Origin: Allolobophora icterica
Lineage: Eukaryota > Annelida > Clitellata > Crassiclitellata > Lumbricidae
Reading direction: 5' to 3'
Length of the DNA stretch: 64,000 nucleotides
Assembly (NCBI GenBank): GCA_963556255.1
Contig: OY744604.1
Location: 72,287,279 to 72,351,278 of the forward strand
The stretch's first letter is position 1. Every line of letters starts with the position of its first letter. This document shows positions 1-8,722 of the stretch, piece after piece. The position numbers and the translations under genes were made by a program. Under the pieces are notes generated by a model. It did no database searches, was not told the origin of the DNA, and worked only from the letters and a program-made list of their open reading frames with translations.

Positions 1-25
1 AACTGTTTAAAATTGTCAAAGGCTC

Positions 26-87
26 GTAACAGAGTTGACGGGTAACAGAGTTGACGGGTAACAGAGTTGACGGGTAACAGAGTTGAC
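26..87. repeat. 16 bp minisatellite, 4 copies of GTAACAGAGTTGACGG
   Basis: Four exact tandem copies of GTAACAGAGTTGAC joined by GG. The same 14-mer, or its complement, recurs singly at about 1096, 1116, 1161 (variant), 1317 and 1585, and a partial copy lies at 49908. It is therefore a dispersed motif that has locally become a tandem array. Function unknown. Confidence 0.9.
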
Positions 88-1430
88 AAGCAAACTAACT
101 ACACACTCAAGAGCAAGTTGTGATACTAACACAGTAATAATACTGTTAATTTAGCAATACAGAGGCGTAACTTTGGTCTAAAAAGTGGGGAATACCAATT
201 TCTTCTCCACTTTCGCTTTTCGCATTTAGACCATTTTGGACATATTACCCTGTCAGTAACTGATTATTTAACGCTAATGAGCTAGCTTACCTCCATAACG
301 GAAATTTTATCGTCTGTAATGTTATCTGCTCGTTTTCGTTTTACAACAAATTTATCCATTTTCCCTATCAGCAAAATCGGAACTCGACGTTTACAAGTCA
401 GAATCAACGACGCTTAGGAGGGAGCTTTCTTCAGCTAGCCGGCTCGGATATGTTTAACCAAGGACAGTTATTGATTCTGAGATTGTGAGGAGACTCTGGG
501 GTGAGAAGTCATATCAAGGCCGACAAAATGAGTGTGAATCCACATACGGATTTCTAATTGATGAAGGATATAGAAGCTTGCAATTTGACCTACATCTCAA
601 CATCCGGATAAGACTAAGATGAAAACCACAACGCGGAGAGTGAAGGCGATGTTAGATCTTTTTACAAGAAGACTGTAGCTGTGGCCCAGATCTGTGGCGC
701 CTGCTGTCCGCGGGCTGATTGCGGCGGTCAGTCTGTCGGGTGACCTTTGTGGCTGAAAGTCTGCTTGTCTGACTGCCTGTGACTCAGTTCGTCTGGCTCT
801 CGGTTTACCTGTGCCTCTAAGTACTTTCGTACTTTTGTGGTACATATTCCTCACTCTGTCTACATACTCGAAGCAAGGCGGAGACTGCGATCTCTGGGAA
901 GGCACAATAATAAACTAGTGATAGGCATTGTTTAAAACGAGGGGTGCGGTACCTCCAGTCCAAATAGTGGGGCTCCGGGTACCCCTCGTACATCCCACAA
1001 ATTACGCCTACGTAGCCATACCTCATAACCTGTTGATAACAAACATCAAGCACAAATGAGGAATATGATCAGAAACTGCAGCAGAACTATTTTTGGTCAA
1101 CTCTGTTACAGACATGTCAACTCTGTTATCTCAGCGCGGTTACAGGGTAGGCCTATGACGGTAACAGAGTATGACATTTGACGCGAAAAAAATGTTTTCA
1201 GCATAATGCTTCTTCTTAATATCACTGACTTTAATATTCAGACTTTAGATTACTTGTATAGCACGATTTCTGAAAGAAAAATCGTAAACTTAGACATTAT
1301 CAAGGTCATACTTCTCTAACAGAGTTGACATAGGCCTACTCCAAATGTACGATGTAAAAATAAATAAAAACGGAAATTTTAGAACTATAAAACATACATA
1401 AAATCATCCAATCTTCTCATCAATTTTAAA
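88..1430. other. Non-coding stretch, no gene seen
   Basis: Only short overlapping frames on the minus strand, without conserved motifs or splice-consistent structure. It holds scattered copies of the GTAACAGAGTTGAC motif and two TAGGCCTA palindromes (1148, 1331). Nothing else is recognisable. Confidence 0.6.
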
Positions 1431-1516
1431 CCTATACCTGATCTCTCTTTCTCTCAAAGACTCTAGAGCACTTAGTCGCTTTGCAGCTTTTACCTTGTCT
1501 TGAGCAATCTTAGTGT
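1431..1516 (+). repeat. LINE reverse transcriptase snippet, duplicate of 2013-2098
   Basis: About 86 bp nearly identical to 2013-2098 (two or three differences by eye). Both encode the segment before RT block 1, of the type SKTLEHLVALQLLP. It is a detached fragment of the LINE family that begins at about 2010. The sequence between the two copies holds no gene. Confidence 0.7.
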
Positions 1517-2009
1517 TCCACCTGATTAATTAAATAAAACTAAACATATCAAGATGCCATCCAAAATGTTAATGATTGTTGAAAGTAACAGAGTTGACAA
1601 ATTTCCTATAGGGACTCTCATTATCAAAGAAATATTACTGTTATAAGCTCTGATACAGAATGTGAAATTAACTTATATTACTGTCAACACATGATGTTAT
1701 GTGAATATTTTACAAAGACACAGAAATTACACACTGTTTGAGTAGAATGATCAAGATTATTACCGCCAAATGTAGAAGGGACACGCTGTATACTGTACCC
1801 TGCTGATTACAAAACTATTTCACTGTGCCGTATGTTACGATACTGATGATTGTCTTAAGATAATATTTTAAGTCAAGTTACATTTTTATATTTACGTAGT
1901 AAAGTATTTTGATCTAATCTGATGATATTATTACGTATTCGCATTCAAACATGTTTGGGACATAGGGGCCTACAATTGAATCGAATTGAAAGAATGACCC
2001 AACAACCGT

Positions 2010-2920
2010 CCTATACCTGATCTCTCTTTCTCTCAAAGACTCTAGAGCACTTAGTCACTTTGCAGCTTTTACCTTTTCTTGAGCAATCTTAGGCCTACCG
2101 CTGATATTCTTCCCGCCAGGCAATCGGGTTTTACAGCTCATCACTTTACTGAAACCACTCTCCAATCTCTCTTTTCTGATATCTACTCTGCTATTGACAT
2201 AATATCACGTTACTCTTCTTGTCCTCTTTGTTGCCTCTTCAGCTTTTGACTTGGCAGATCACGACATTTCTTACGTCGTCTTGAACTCTCCTTTGGTATT
2301 AGAAGTTTCCCACTTCGCTGGTTTCACGTTTTTCTAACTGACGGTTCACATAATGGTCATTATCTGTGACTTTCGGTCCCTCTGGGTACCTGTCAAACTC
2401 GGGGTTCCTCACGGTTCCGTCCTGGGTCCCATTCTCTATATTATGTTTAGGCCTGCCGCTGATGTTCCACGTCTTTTTGTTAAACACTCTGCTGTGGGGC
2501 ACCTGTATGCTGTTGATGTCCAGACCCTGATCCATGCATGGTCTTTCTGCTCATCATTTTTCCATTTGTCAATCTATTGTCTCTTTCCTCCGATATCTAG
2601 TGCTGGATGTCCTCGAATCGCCTCTCTCCAAATTCTCTAAAGACTCAGCTGATCTGATTTGGCACTCGCCATCAGCTCATCCAGTTTGATTAAACAACTC
2701 TCGCCGAGCGGTTCCCCTATTCTGTTTCTCGACAAGTGTTCGTGATTTGGATGTCATTCTTGACAGTACTCTTTCGTTTGCTGACCACATCTCTAGCCTC
2801 TCTCGGTCTAGTTTTATCATCTAAGACGTCTTTGTGCTGTCCGGCGTTCCGTTCCTTTCTCCACGTTCTCATCCAACGTGCATGCCTCTATTTGATTACG
2901 CATTGATTACTGAAATTTCA
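2010..2920 (+). mobile_element. Degenerate CR1/L2-like LINE, reverse transcriptase part (5' half)
   Basis: In broken frames the plus strand encodes typical non-LTR reverse transcriptase blocks: SKTLEHLVALQLLPFLEQS, then QSGFTAHHFTETTLQSLFSDIY, then GVPHGSVLGPILYI near 2400-2445, followed by the thumb region. Stops and frameshifts are frequent, so it is an old dead copy. The reading stops abruptly at 2920, where a Helitron begins, and resumes at 4297. The closest relative in this window is the LINE at 27.7-30.2 kb, which shares the GVPHGSVLGPILYI and TETA/TETT segments. Confidence 0.85.
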
Positions 2921-2941
2921 TCTATATTAATAAAGCGAGAA

Positions 2942-2978
<37 letters not shown>

Positions 2979-3183
2979 TGTCTGTCTGTTTGACCAGGCT
3001 TAACTTCTACAATTTTGCACCTTTTCACTCGAAACCTTCACTACTGTGTCGGCCTCGGCTTCGGACACCAAGTGGAGGGGTTCGCGTCCCCCGTTTTCAC
3101 CCCTACCATGGTGAAAATGCCCCAAAACTCTACCTACCCACCCGACCGTCAATCACGCCCAAGCTCGCCTATTCCACTGCGAA

Positions 3184-3300
3184 GCGGTTCTATTTATGGC
3201 GCCAGTATTCCCCAACGTCATTAATAATGCGCGTAACGACACCGCGGTTCTATTTATGGCGCCGGTATTCCCCAACGTCATTAATAATGCGCATAAGTTG
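3184..3300. repeat. 60 bp tandem duplication
   Basis: Two copies with an exact 60 bp period, starting at GCGGTTCTATTTATGGCGCC (3184) and again at 3244. They differ by only a few bases. They lie inside the Helitron, upstream of the hairpin array. Confidence 0.9.
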
Positions 3301-3521
3301 TTTACTTTCGCACAAAATTTAATGACGATCGATTCGAAGTATATTCATCGTTTTACAGCAAAATTTTAACACATGTATGTTCAAAGATAAAGATCTAAAT
3401 TATTTACAGTATATGAAACAACCAGTCTGCTTTACTAAGGGCGAGGCCGACTACAGACCGGCATTGAGGGCTAGATTTCTAGCGTTTTCTTTAACACGCC
3501 AACGCCCGGTTCACCCTCTAA

Positions 3522-4104
3522 GACTGCGAAGCAGTCAGTCCACGGGAGACTGCGAAGCAGTCTCCCCCACAGGTCGCCAGACGCCACAAGGGCCTCCAAG
3601 ACTGCGAAGCAGTCGCCGCCAGAGGGCGACTGCGAAGCAGTCACTCCACGGCAGAGGTCACTAGACGCCAGAAGGCGTATACAAGACTGCGAAGCAGTCT
3701 CCGCTGTACGCCAGAAGGCGTCTACAAGACTGTGAAGCAGTCTCCCCACGGGTCGCCACACGCCACAAGGGCCTCCAAGACTGCGAAGCAGTCGCCGCCA
3801 GAGGGCGACTGCGAAGCAGTCACTCCACGGCAGAGGTCGCTAGACGCCAGAAGGCGTCTACAAGACTGCGAAGCAGTCTCCGCCAGACGTCGCCAGACGC
3901 CACTAGGGCCTCCAAGACTGCTTCGCAGTCGCCGCCAGAGGGCGACTGCGAAGCAGTCAGTCCACAGCAGAGGTCGGTAGATGCCAGAAGGCGTCTACAA
4001 GACTGCGAAGCAGTCTTCGCCACAGGTCGCCAGACGCCACAATGGCCTCCAAGACTGCGAAGCAGTCGCCGCCAGAGGGCGACTGCCAAGATCGCCAAGC
4101 AGTC
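3522..4104. repeat. Array of GACTGCGAAGCAGTC hairpins with a 137 bp higher-order period
   Basis: Thirteen copies of the 15-mer palindrome GACTGC-GAA-GCAGTC start at 3522, 3548, 3600, 3628, 3685, 3728 (C to T variant), 3779, 3807, 3864, 3916, 3944, 4001 and 4053, with a degenerate one at 4081-4104. Spacings repeat as 28, 57 and 52 bp, giving a 137 bp unit; one unit has an extra 42-43 bp duplication. The copy at 3916 has its loop inverted (TTC). The core GCGAAGC is the known exceptionally stable DNA mini-hairpin. Open frames across the array reflect the repeat and are not a credible gene. Confidence 0.95.
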
Positions 4105-4117
4105 GTTGTTGTTGTTG

Positions 4118-4149
<32 letters not shown>

Positions 4150-4254
4150 GGTGGTGGTGGTGGTGGTGGTGGTGGTGGTGGTGGTGGTGGTGGTGGTGGT
4201 GGTGGTGGTGGTGGTGGTGGTGGTGGTGGTGGTGGTGGTGGTGGTGGTGGTGGT
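4103..4254. repeat. (GTT)n-(GGT)n microsatellite
   Basis: About 30 bp of GTT repeats passes into about 120 bp of pure GGT repeats. It lies between the hairpin array and the Helitron 3' hairpin. The long glycine, tryptophan and proline frames here are translations of the repeat. Confidence 0.97.
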
Positions 4255-4296
4255 GTGAAACTTATAACCCCGGGCAACGCCGGGTAATCCAGCTAG

Positions 4297-4812
4297 TTAC
4301 TTATAAGTCTGTTGAAATCTAGCCTGTCTCCACTTTAATCGGTGTTAAACGCAGCTGCTCGGCTGATTGCCCGCCTTCCACGCTACTTTCATTTCTCGAC
4401 TGTTATGTCTGAGCACTCTCTTACACTGGCCTCCGCTCACTGCGCGTATCCAATTTTAAATCCTGTTCCTTACCTCTCGAGTATTCCAGGTTCAAGCTCC
4501 TCGTTATCTCTGTGAACTTATCCACCGATCTCCTTCGGCTACATCTGGCCGTCCTCTCCGTTGTTTAGACCGACATGACCTCTTGGTCTCTCGGACCCGG
4601 AGTTCTATGGCTCAGCACCGTGCCTACGCATCTGTTGGCCCGTCCATCTGGAATGATCTTCCTTTCATGACTCGTTCTCAGATCAAAACTGAAACATTGC
4701 TGTTACTTCTCGCTGTCATACTTCTCTTTACTCATGAGGCTCTTCGCACTGCGAGCGCCTCTGATTAGGTTGTACTTCGAGAGGCGCTATATAAATCTGT
4801 AAATACAAATAC
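4297..4812 (+). mobile_element. CR1/L2-like LINE, 3' half with tail
   Basis: This continues the LINE broken at 2920. It encodes SVLNAAARLIARLP, then the C-terminal region (PSIWNDLPF near 4640), in broken frames. It ends with the 3' tail GAGCGCCTCTGATTAG... GAGGCGCTATATAAAT at 4753-4798, followed by short ACAAAT repeats. The same tail closes many other LINE fragments and a SINE in this window, which suggests a shared 3' recognition sequence for one reverse transcriptase family. Confidence 0.85.
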
Positions 4813-5149
4813 AAAAGAATACGATGAAACTTTTTAACTGTTGCTCTAAAGTTAACAAGAACTTCTAACAACTCAATGTTAATGCAGTTGAAAATTGCAA
4901 ACTTTTTAAAACAATTATATGTAACTGAAACCAATAATAGCAAAATAGTTTTGAAATAGTCGTGTAGCATTTATTAAATACTTTTGACATAGTTTCCTGT
5001 AGATAGGTCTACTATTTACTATTCTACTCAAATTGTCACCCTGAATATGTATTCCAACACTGAATACTATAAATTGCTACTGCTATCCTTATAATTATGG
5101 AGCAAGAAACACAATACTTCATCTCTTTATTACAGTCCTTAACAATAAG
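4813..5149. other. AT-rich spacer, no gene seen
   Basis: No conserved coding motif, repeat or RNA signature is visible between the LINE tail and the next LINE fragment. Confidence 0.5.
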
Positions 5150-5273
5150 CTTATAATGAAGACTACTCTACTCAAACTGCCCTCGACTTCACGCTGGAAA
5201 ACATCTTCTCGCCTTTTGACAAAGGAACCGCGTTCCTCTCAGTATGCCCTGACCTTCGCGCTGCTTTCGATAC
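5150..5273 (+). mobile_element. LINE reverse transcriptase fragment, copy 1 upstream part
   Basis: Encodes STQTALDFTLENIFSPFDKG, then FLSVCPDLRAAFDTV, the RT block with the AFDTVDH catalytic aspartate. The reading is cut at GATAC (5269-5273) by the LTR retrotransposon and resumes after it at 11804, where GATAC is repeated as the 5 bp target duplication. Confidence 0.85.
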
Positions 5274-5705
5274 TGTCGCGGTCGACTCCTTCGATCGCAA
5301 CGACGAACCAACGAAGGAACTATTAAAAGATCTTTAATTAAAAATAAAGTCGATTAAGTGTAAAGTAAGTCAACTCGTCTATCAAATATCACAATCGTAG
5401 ACAGCACACAGGTTGGCTGGTCTCGATTGAACGTCATACGATCAATGTTTCAACGTTTACAAATCTTCGTCAAAAGGCCCTTAATGTACAGCAGGTCTAT
5501 CTTATATAGAGTTCTCCCGGATTCCAGAACGTTCTGTGACGTCACTGTACTTTTCCCTGGAAAGTCCTACTGAACACGTATATCCTTGTTGCATGCACCG
5601 AATTAATGTTGACAGCTTGCTGCAGAATTTTCCGTGCGTTGTAAACAAGCTTGTTGACGCGTCGGTTTTCTTCCCTTGATGCATGCACCCGCGTAGACCG
5701 CGACA
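5274..5705 (-). repeat. 3' LTR of the Gmr1-like element
   Basis: 432 bp, TG...CA ends. By eye it matches 11372-11803 base for base, including an identical 60-codon open frame, which indicates recent insertion. It contains a TATA box (TATATAAG, minus strand, 5501-5510), a heat-shock-element-like TTCnnGAAnnTTC at 5522-5534 and TGACGTCA at 5537-5544. An ATTAAA-type signal lies near 5331. Confidence 0.95.
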
Positions 5706-5720
5706 TTCCCTCCGCCCTCA
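5706..5720 (-). promoter_or_regulatory. Polypurine tract of the LTR element
   Basis: Minus strand GAGGGCGGAGGGAA directly abuts the 3' LTR start TGTCGCGG. This is the expected position for the plus-strand primer of reverse transcription. Confidence 0.8.
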
Positions 5721-5900
5721 GATGATGACACGTCTTCAGCACCATCTCGAACGGGTCATCACGATCAAGCCGGGCCTCCAGACTCCATCTCGACACAGCA
5801 TATACAACCAAAACAAAACACAACAGTTAGTCAACTTATCTATACAATTTGCGGGCTCGATCCTTGTGTGTCGGGCCATTCCCCCCCTTCACCATCCGAG

Positions 5901-8177
5901 TCACAACCGAGAGAGGAAATCAGCCACCGTGTTCTGACGTCCAGGACGATATCGAAAGTCCACGTTAAACTCTTGCAATGCTAACGCCCAACGAGTCAGT
6001 TTCGCACTCTTAGGGCTTGCATCTGTGAGATAAGACAAAGGATTATAATCTGAATAAATGATTATCCTTGATAAAAATATCCATGACTTGAATCGTTTAA
6101 GTGCCCAAATTACTGCGAAAGCCTCTCTCTCAATTGTAGACCAATGCATCTGCGTATCTGTAAGTTTAAGGCTAGCAAAAGCAATTGGTTTTTCTTGACC
6201 TTCTTCGGTCCACTGAAACAAGCAACACCCGACCGCGGTGGCACTTGCGTCAACACTTAAACCAAATTCCTTAGTGAAATCAATGGTATGCAACTGTGTA
6301 GCTTTACTGAGATCATCCTTTAACTTATCTAGTGCTTTTTGATGCTTTTGCTCCCAAGGCACCTTCGTAGGTATGTTATCTCGTGTCAAATCAGTTATTA
6401 CCCGTGCCTTTTCAGCTAAAGCAGGTATAAAATTTCGAAAGTAACTGAAAAAACCCATAACCTTTCTAACGTCTTTCTTTGTTGTTGGAGGATGGATATC
6501 ATTGATCGTAGCGATCTTACCTGGATCAGGTTCAATACAACCTGACCCTACTATATGGCCAACAAACTTTATTTTGTTTTGTGCAAAATTACATTTTTTA
6601 AAATTCAAAGTGAGTCCTGCTTCCTCAATAGTTTGCAAGAATTTCTCTAGATGTTCTAAATGGTCATTCCAATTCATTGAAACCACTGCCATATCATCGA
6701 CGAATGGTTCGGTAAAACTTCGCACTGGATGTAAAACTTGGGTCATAGCACGAATAAAGGTATTGCTAGCGGACTTGAGTCCAAACGGCATTCTTGTGAA
6801 CTCAAAAAGTCCTGCATCACATACGAATGCCGTAAGCCATCGATGTTCTTTCCGAACTGGAATTTGCCAATACCCCGATTTCGCGTCGAAAACACTAATA
6901 AACTTTGCCCGTCCCACCTTTTGTAAGATGTCAGCAATGTCTGGGGTCGGGTAACAATCACCTAGAGAATATTTGTTAACATGGCGATAATCAATTGCCA
7001 ATCGAACGCCATTTTGACCTTTGGGTCCCTTTAAAACGCAAACTACCGGACTGGCCATTTCACTTTTCGATGGTCGAATGATGTCTAATGCCAACATTTC
7101 TTCTATCTGGCGTTGTACTTCAGGTTTAAGTAGCTCAGGTACTTTATATGCCCTTAAACGCTTAGGAGTGAAATCATGAGTTATCTTAATTTCATGTTCT
7201 AATACTGGACAATACCCAGGTTTATCCACGAATACTGCCGAGTGCCGATCCAAAACTTCAAAAAGTTGCTTCTGTTCCTCTTGCGAAAGATGCGCTATAA
7301 TCAGAGGATCAATTCGCTTACTCGGGCTTATTTGTTCACGTTCTTCCTGATCTACAACCTCTACTATACCAAATTCTTCATCTTGATCAACAATTACTGA
7401 ACAGCTATTGATCATCGCTTGTTCGAGTCGTTCATGGTATCGCTTGATCTTATTTGCGTGTAAATGTCTTTGTTTTCCCTCTATTTCTACTATATAAGAA
7501 TATGGGGATTTAACCTTGACTACGGTAGCAGGTCCTTGCCATCGACTATAAAATTTAGAACTACCAAAATCTGGTGCTAATACTGCTACTTTATCTCCAA
7601 CTTCGTATTTTCTGTCAGTACTACGCAAGTTATAATAATCTGCATACCGCTTTGTTTCTATATCACTATAGTAATCTGCATAAACTTTCGCGAATTCGAG
7701 GTTTTCCTTCAGTGATTGGAGATACTCTTCGGGTGATTTACCTAAGTTAAGAGGTACTTTTCGTTCGCCAGCCCACGATTCCTTCAACACACTAAGTGGA
7801 CCCCGAGGAAGAGTTCCATAAACCATAGTGAATGGCGAAATATGAGTCGTGCCTGAAGGTTTTTCTCTAAGGCTCCACAGAACAAACGGTAACAATTGGT
7901 GCCATCCACGAGGATCAGATTGAGCAAGCTTAAAGATCATGGTTTTCAAGCTTTGGTTGCATCTTTCAACCAATCCAGCTGCCTCAGGATGTCCAGGGGT
8001 ATTAAATCTGGGACTACAACCCATTCGCCGCAAGAATTCTTTCGTCAAACGACTGGTAAAGTTGGTACCACAATCAGAACTGATGATCCTTGGAATAGAA
8101 AAAGTTGTAAAAACTTGCAACAGAGCTTCACAAACTCCCTTTGCATTCAGCGATCTAAGAGATACGCCATCGGCCAA
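5901..8177 (-). CDS. Pol of the LTR element: integrase core (rest), reverse transcriptase, RNase H
   Basis: A 758-codon frame. Residues 1-130 are the second part of the integrase core: the second catalytic D is at about 35 (SSDCGTNF) and the E at about 71, exactly 35 residues apart (the D,D35E pattern). A GPY/F-like module is near 213-229. Reverse transcriptase spans about 340-520, with FDAKSGY (D431) and the FVDD active site at 492-495. RNase H follows, with D643, E683/E685 and D710. Integrase precedes RT, the reverse of normal gypsy order. The nominal start (TTG, 8177) is not a true initiation site; this is the downstream part of a pol frame interrupted by a one-base shift near 8150-8177. 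Acts in the cytoplasmic particle and at nuclear integration. Confidence 0.93.
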   Translation of the reverse strand: MADGVSLRSLNAKGVCEALLQVFTTFSIPRIISSDCGTNFTSRLTKEFLRRMGCSPRFNTPGHPEAAGLVERCNQSLKTMIFKLAQSDPRGWHQLLPFVLWSLREKPSGTTHISPFTMVYGTLPRGPLSVLKESWAGERKVPLNLGKSPEEYLQSLKENLEFAKVYADYYSDIETKRYADYYNLRSTDRKYEVGDKVAVLAPDFGSSKFYSRWQGPATVVKVKSPYSYIVEIEGKQRHLHANKIKRYHERLEQAMINSCSVIVDQDEEFGIVEVVDQEEREQISPSKRIDPLIIAHLSQEEQKQLFEVLDRHSAVFVDKPGYCPVLEHEIKITHDFTPKRLRAYKVPELLKPEVQRQIEEMLALDIIRPSKSEMASPVVCVLKGPKGQNGVRLAIDYRHVNKYSLGDCYPTPDIADILQKVGRAKFISVFDAKSGYWQIPVRKEHRWLTAFVCDAGLFEFTRMPFGLKSASNTFIRAMTQVLHPVRSFTEPFVDDMAVVSMNWNDHLEHLEKFLQTIEEAGLTLNFKKCNFAQNKIKFVGHIVGSGCIEPDPGKIATINDIHPPTTKKDVRKVMGFFSYFRNFIPALAEKARVITDLTRDNIPTKVPWEQKHQKALDKLKDDLSKATQLHTIDFTKEFGLSVDASATAVGCCLFQWTEEGQEKPIAFASLKLTDTQMHWSTIEREAFAVIWALKRFKSWIFLSRIIIYSDYNPLSYLTDASPKSAKLTRWALALQEFNVDFRYRPGRQNTVADFLSRL

Positions 8178-8722
8178 CGAGAAAATTTATCCACCAGAAC
8201 CAGAGCATAATTGTACTGGGGTTTCGATTTGTTGGATTCTCCAGTCACTCCCATAGGGCCAATACAATCCATATTTAGATGGTTAAAACAGAGTTCATCC
8301 GCCCTCGGAATAGGAGTGATCGGGACTCGATCTGCCACTTTAACTGGAGTTCTTAGTTGACAAATTTGACAAGACGCACAATATTCGCGAATCCTCTCAT
8401 CCATTCTTGGAAACCAAAAGTTTAATTTGATCCTGGCTCTCGTTGCCTTAAAAGCCATGTGCCCAGCACATGGGGCATCGTGTGCTACTCGCAAGACAAC
8501 CTCGATTCTATCTTCCGGTAAACATAATTGATTAACCTTATGTCCCATAATTTCCCCTTTGTGGTACAGGAGGTTATTATCTATAAAGAAATTATTTTTA
8601 TTCTGTCTCGCTTGTTGCCAGCAAGATATAAGATTGTGACAATTCTGTTGCTCACGCAATAAAGTATCATTATTCGCTACTCCCTCATCAGACTTGAACT
8701 CTGTTGACTCAACATCAAGAAA
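8147..8722 (-). CDS. Pol of the LTR element: integrase N-terminal zinc domain and start of core
   Basis: The frame is open from 8722 and overlaps the gag-protease frame by about 46 bp in the -1 phase, as expected for gag-pol made by ribosomal frameshifting. No canonical X-XXY-YYZ slippery heptamer is visible in the overlap. The product shows an HHCC zinc-binding domain (histidines in AHDAPCAGH, cysteines in CASCQIC) and the first catalytic aspartate in NMDCIGPM. The frame ends at a stop at 8147 just after the RFSKW-type segment, where the continuation lies in another phase. A single-base indel is the simplest explanation, so the copy is probably defective. Confidence 0.88.
   Translation of the reverse strand, partial: FLDVESTEFKSDEGVANNDTLLREQQNCHNLISCWQQARQNKNNFFIDNNLLYHKGEIMGHKVNQLCLPEDRIEVVLRVAHDAPCAGHMAFKATRARIKLNFWFPRMDERIREYCASCQICQLRTPVKVADRVPITPIPRADELCFNHLNMDCIGPMGVTGESNKSKPQYNYALVLVDKFSRWPMAYLLDR

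Larger units (their letters stand above)
2921..4296 (+). mobile_element. Non-autonomous Helitron (1,376 bp) inserted between A and T
   Basis: The element begins TCTATATTAATAAAG directly after host A2920 and ends in CTAG at 4293-4296 directly before host T4297. A GC-rich hairpin (CCCGG at 4269-4273, CCGGG at 4280-4284, loop 4274-4279) lies 8 nt before CTAG. These are the canonical Helitron signatures: 5' TC, 3' hairpin plus CTRR, and A/T target without duplication. Removing it rejoins a LINE reading that continues on both sides, so both boundaries are well supported. There is no Rep or helicase coding sequence. The interior is a TG/TCTG repeat, a 60 bp tandem duplication, a hairpin-repeat array and a GTT/GGT microsatellite. 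Confidence 0.92.

Noticed and set aside
597..1053. Minus-strand frames of 78-102 codons
   Set aside because: No motif, no splice context, and the two frames overlap in different phases.
3377..4098. Overlapping open frames rich in DCEAV, TAKQS and LRSS on both strands
   Set aside because: These are translations of the hairpin repeat in all frames, not evidence of a protein.
3522..4104. CRISPR-like appearance of regularly spaced palindromic repeats
   Set aside because: The spacers are themselves repeated with a 137 bp period, the repeat is only 15 bp, there are no cas genes, and the setting is eukaryotic.
6502..6961. Plus- and minus-strand frames inside pol of the LTR element
   Set aside because: Shadows of the RT frame.
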